NCBI GenBank assembly: GCA_023449855.1
Contig: JAEXHR010000336.1
Coordinates: 1-8,470 of the forward strand
DNA from: Pseudomonadota bacterium
GTDB lineage: Bacteria; Pseudomonadota; Alphaproteobacteria; Rhizobiales; Xanthobacteraceae
DNA: 8,470 bases
Direction of reading: 5' to 3'
Positions 6,642 to 8,470 of this stretch are shown one piece after another. The stretch's first letter is position 1. Each line of letters opens with the position of its first letter. Position numbers and translations under genes: made by a program. The notes below the pieces were generated by a model. That model did not search any database, was not told the origin of the DNA, and saw only the letters and a list, made by a program, of their open reading frames with translations.

Positions 6642-7420
6642 GCACCGAAACGGAGACGCAGGCTGCGACACTGCCTTCGGCGGCCAAACGCTGGGGCAGC
6701 CAGATCGCGCAGGTCGCCGCCATCGTCGGCATCGTGTTTCTCGGCAAGGGCGCGCTCGCCGAGCCGTTCTATGTTCCATCGGCCTCGATGGAGCCGACGC
6801 TGCTGATCGGCGATGCGCTGCTGGCGACGAAGTTTCCCTACGGCTACTCCACCGCCTCGCTGCCGATCCATGTCGCCTTCCCGGAGACCGGCCGTGTGTT
6901 CGCCACCACGCCGAAGCGCGGCGATGTGGTGGTGTTTCGCTGGCCGGGCGACCGCTCGCAGGTCTGGGTCAAGCGCGTGATCGGCCTGCCCGGCGACCAC
7001 GTCGAACTGCGCGGCGGCCAGGTCTGGATCAACGGCAAGGCGGCCGCGGTGAAGGCCGACGGCATCGGCGCTGCGGAAGACGACAGCGGCGGCTCAGAGC
7101 CGGCACAGCGCTATGTGGAGACGCTGCCCGGCGGCGTCGCGCATCCGATCTTCAAGCTGCGCGACAATGGCCGCCTCGACAACACGCCGGATGTGGTGGT
7201 GCCGCCCGGCCATCTGTTCGTGATGGGCGACAACCGCGACAATTCCGCCGACAGCCGCGTGCCTGTGAAGCAAGGCGGCGTCGGCCTGCTGCCGATGGAC
7301 AATCTCGTCGGCCGCGTCGATGCCATCGTCGGCTCATGGGATCTCGGCGTGCGCAGCCAGCCTGTAGCCAACTGGTGGTCAGGCCTCCGCTTCGCGCGGT
7401 TCTTCACCGGGGTGCATTGA
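6638..7420 (+). CDS. lepB: Signal peptidase I
   Basis: Type I signal peptidase, anchored in the inner membrane with its catalytic domain outside, removes signal peptides from exported proteins by a Ser-Lys dyad. The 260-residue product has one N-terminal membrane segment (about 24-41). It is followed by box B SASMEPTLLIGD with nucleophile Ser50, box D KRGDVVVFRWP (93-103), VWVKRVIGLPGD with general base Lys112, and box E GDNRDNSADSR (198-208). The start is GTG 6638, overlapping the tldD stop as GTGA, with a strong GGAGGA eight bases upstream; the frame is open further back, but that stretch is tldD's shadow. The usual alphaproteobacterial lepB sits with rnc and era, so this copy beside tldD may be a second signal peptidase, as Bradyrhizobium has. 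Which of the two paralogues it is was not established. Translation is probably coupled to tldD. Confidence 0.95.
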   Translation: MSTETETQAATLPSAAKRWGSQIAQVAAIVGIVFLGKGALAEPFYVPSASMEPTLLIGDALLATKFPYGYSTASLPIHVAFPETGRVFATTPKRGDVVVFRWPGDRSQVWVKRVIGLPGDHVELRGGQVWINGKAAAVKADGIGAAEDDSGGSEPAQRYVETLPGGVAHPIFKLRDNGRLDNTPDVVVPPGHLFVMGDNRDNSADSRVPVKQGGVGLLPMDNLVGRVDAIVGSWDLGVRSQPVANWWSGLRFARFFTGVH

Positions 7421-7440
7421 GCACGTTTCCAACACCGCTG

Positions 7441-8043
7441 ATGCCGGCTGCAGACTTCGTAGCAGCCGCCCTGCAGAATTCCGTGCACGACGTTCTTCTC
7501 GAACGGATCAATGAACTACAGCTTCCCGATGCCTGGATCGTCGCCGGCTGCCTCTCTCAAACGATGTGGAACGTCTTGAGTGGCAGGGAGATCGGCTACG
7601 GCATCGACGACTACGACATCTTCTATTTCGACCCTGACCTGTCGTGGGCAGCTGAAAACGAGGTCATACAGAGCTTTCAAACATGCGCCCGTCGGGTCGG
7701 TGTCCGCGTTGAAGTGCGCAATCAGGCTCGCGTACATCTTTGGTACCCGGCGAAACACGGCAAGCCTTATCCTGCCCTTTCCAGCGCAACCAATGGCATC
7801 GACCGATTTCTCACCCGCTGCACGCAAATCGGATTGAGCAGCAACGGCCGGGATATCTATGCGCCCGCAGGGGTCGATGATGTCCGTAGCTTTATTGCGC
7901 GCCCTAATCTCACGCCGAATTTCTCGGCGGACGCCTATCGACGCAAGTCCGAGCGGTGGCAAGCGCTCTGGCCCGAACTCCAGATCGTGCCCGCAGATGA
8001 CTGCGGCACATCAAACAGACAAGACTCCGATGACCTTCGATGA
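7441..8043 (+). CDS. Nucleotidyltransferase-like protein (COG3575, NTP_transf_6 family)
   Basis: About 200 residues matching a family of nucleotidyltransferase-fold proteins of unknown substrate. Recognisable pieces: LPDAWIVAGCLSQTMWN (28-44), the nucleotide-binding-like AGC segment; GIDDYDIFYFD (54-64), with the acidic Asp56/Asp57/Asp59 and Asp64 expected to hold metal; VEVRNQARVHLWY (90-102); and GIDRFLTRCTQIG (119-131). ATG 7441 is taken as start, although no clear ribosome binding site precedes it. An in-frame TTG at 7417, overlapping the signal peptidase stop as TTGA, would add eight residues and keep the overlapping-operon pattern. The 3' end overlaps the next gene by 14 bases. Base composition looks somewhat less GC-rich than tldD and lepB. 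No function beyond the fold can be claimed; its link to the operon is positional. Confidence 0.8.
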   Translation: MPAADFVAAALQNSVHDVLLERINELQLPDAWIVAGCLSQTMWNVLSGREIGYGIDDYDIFYFDPDLSWAAENEVIQSFQTCARRVGVRVEVRNQARVHLWYPAKHGKPYPALSSATNGIDRFLTRCTQIGLSSNGRDIYAPAGVDDVRSFIARPNLTPNFSADAYRRKSERWQALWPELQIVPADDCGTSNRQDSDDLR

Positions 8044-8374
8044 AGTACGCCTGCTGGCGCTTGCATGGCCGGAGGTCGAGGACGGCACATCTTATGGCAC
8101 CTCTGCGCTCAAGGTGAGGAAGAAGCTGCTCGCGCGCCTGAAAGAGGATGGCGACACGCTTGTGATGCCGGGCGTGCCGCATGAGGAACGCGAGATGCTG
8201 GTCGAAAACCAGCCGAAAATCTTTGGCTTCACCGATCACTATCGCGACTATCCGATCGTGCTGATCAGGCTTTCCAAAGCCAAGCGCGCGCATGTCGAGC
8301 CATTGCTCCGGCGGCAGTGGCTGGCGCTGGCCTCGAAGACGGCGCGGAAGACCTTTGAGGCAGGCAACGCGTAG
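8030..8374 (+). CDS. MmcQ/YjbR family protein
   Basis: A 114-residue protein of the MmcQ/YjbR family (COG2315), small cytosolic proteins with a CyaY-like fold and suspected DNA-binding role, function unproven. Typical features are the opening MTFDEVRLLALAWPEVEDG (1-19), SYGTSALKVRKKLLARL (21-37) and the central FGFTDHYRDYPIVLIRL segment (65-81). The start at ATG 8030 lies inside the preceding gene, overlapping it by 14 bases in another frame, with only a weak AAGA upstream, so reinitiation after the upstream gene is likely. The stop codon TAG (8372-8374) lies inside the left arm of the palindromic repeat that follows, so the last residues before it may be set by insertion of that element. It is the last gene of the unit beginning with tldD. 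Confidence 0.85.
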   Translation: MTFDEVRLLALAWPEVEDGTSYGTSALKVRKKLLARLKEDGDTLVMPGVPHEEREMLVENQPKIFGFTDHYRDYPIVLIRLSKAKRAHVEPLLRRQWLALASKTARKTFEAGNA

Positions 8375-8470
8375 GATGGGTTGAGGGGAAGAGCATCAGC
8401 GCTGGAGCGATACCCATCACCACTTGCGGCCGGCGTTGATGGGTATCGCTTCGCTCAACCCATCCTACGC
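8369..8470. repeat. Nested palindromic intergenic repeat (REP/REPIN-like)
   Basis: A roughly 100-base palindromic element ending at the window edge. The outer arms, GCGTAGGATGGGTTGAG (8369-8385) and its exact complement (8454-8470), form a perfect 17-bp stem. Inner arms 8406-8419 and 8437-8450 form a perfect 14-bp stem (core ACCCATC / GATGGGT). The GATGGGT heptamer or its complement therefore occurs four times: 8375-8381, 8412-8418, 8438-8444, 8458-8464. The right half can fold on its own, and the left half is the same unit interrupted by extra bases, so this looks like two inverted copies of a shorter repeat. Repeats of this sequence type are, to my recollection, abundant in Bradyrhizobium and relatives. 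It could also act as a transcription stop or mRNA-end stabiliser for the tldD unit. It may extend past the window. Confidence 0.8.

Noticed and set aside
5148..6779. 543-codon minus-strand open frame opposite tldD
   Set aside because: It covers the same bases as tldD with its HExxxH motif; the length comes from GC-biased third positions, and the product resembles no family.

Overview
The window reads as chromosomal DNA of an alphaproteobacterium, most likely of the Bradyrhizobium / Rhodopseudomonas / Afipia / Nitrobacter group. The base composition is GC-rich, with strong GC preference at third codon positions, which produces many long false ORFs on opposite strands. The cytochrome oxidase subunits, the IalB-family secreted protein and the GATGGGT/ACCCATC palindromic repeat all look typical of that group. 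This placement rests on recognition of protein families, not on a database search.

Layout. (1) Positions 1-2048, minus strand: ctaC (subunit II, CuA) followed by ctaD (subunit I, truncated by the window edge) of an aa3-type cytochrome c oxidase. The gap between them carries a GNRA-capped hairpin. (2) 2049-2581: a divergent intergenic region with candidate regulatory repeats. (3) 2582-3118, plus strand: a secreted IalB-family protein. (4) 3136-3686, minus strand: a two-gene DUF433 / DUF5615 cassette of the VapB45/VapC45-like toxin-antitoxin type, with an ATGA overlap and a palindrome just upstream. (5) 3726-4916, minus strand: a PepSY_TM (COG3182-like) inner-membrane protein. (6) 4917-5213: a divergent intergenic region. 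(7) 5214-8374, plus strand: a compact four-gene unit of tldD metalloprotease, signal peptidase I, a COG3575-type nucleotidyltransferase-like protein and an MmcQ/YjbR-family protein. Each junction overlaps or nearly overlaps. (8) 8369-8470: a nested palindromic (REP/REPIN-like) repeat whose left arm supplies the stop codon of the last gene.

How the parts fit. The oxidase genes are respiratory housekeeping. The tldD-signal peptidase pair combines cytosolic peptide processing with export-linked proteolysis. The two downstream genes are co-transcribed by position but have no established functional link to it. The PepSY protein is the type usually tied to iron or siderophore handling, but no TonB receptor lies beside it here. 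The toxin-antitoxin cassette looks like an accessory insertion between the oxidase/IalB block and the PepSY gene. I see no clearly new multi-gene defence or biosynthetic system. The most distinctive items are the TA cassette with its candidate operator, the repeat-donated stop codon, and the overlapping tldD operon.
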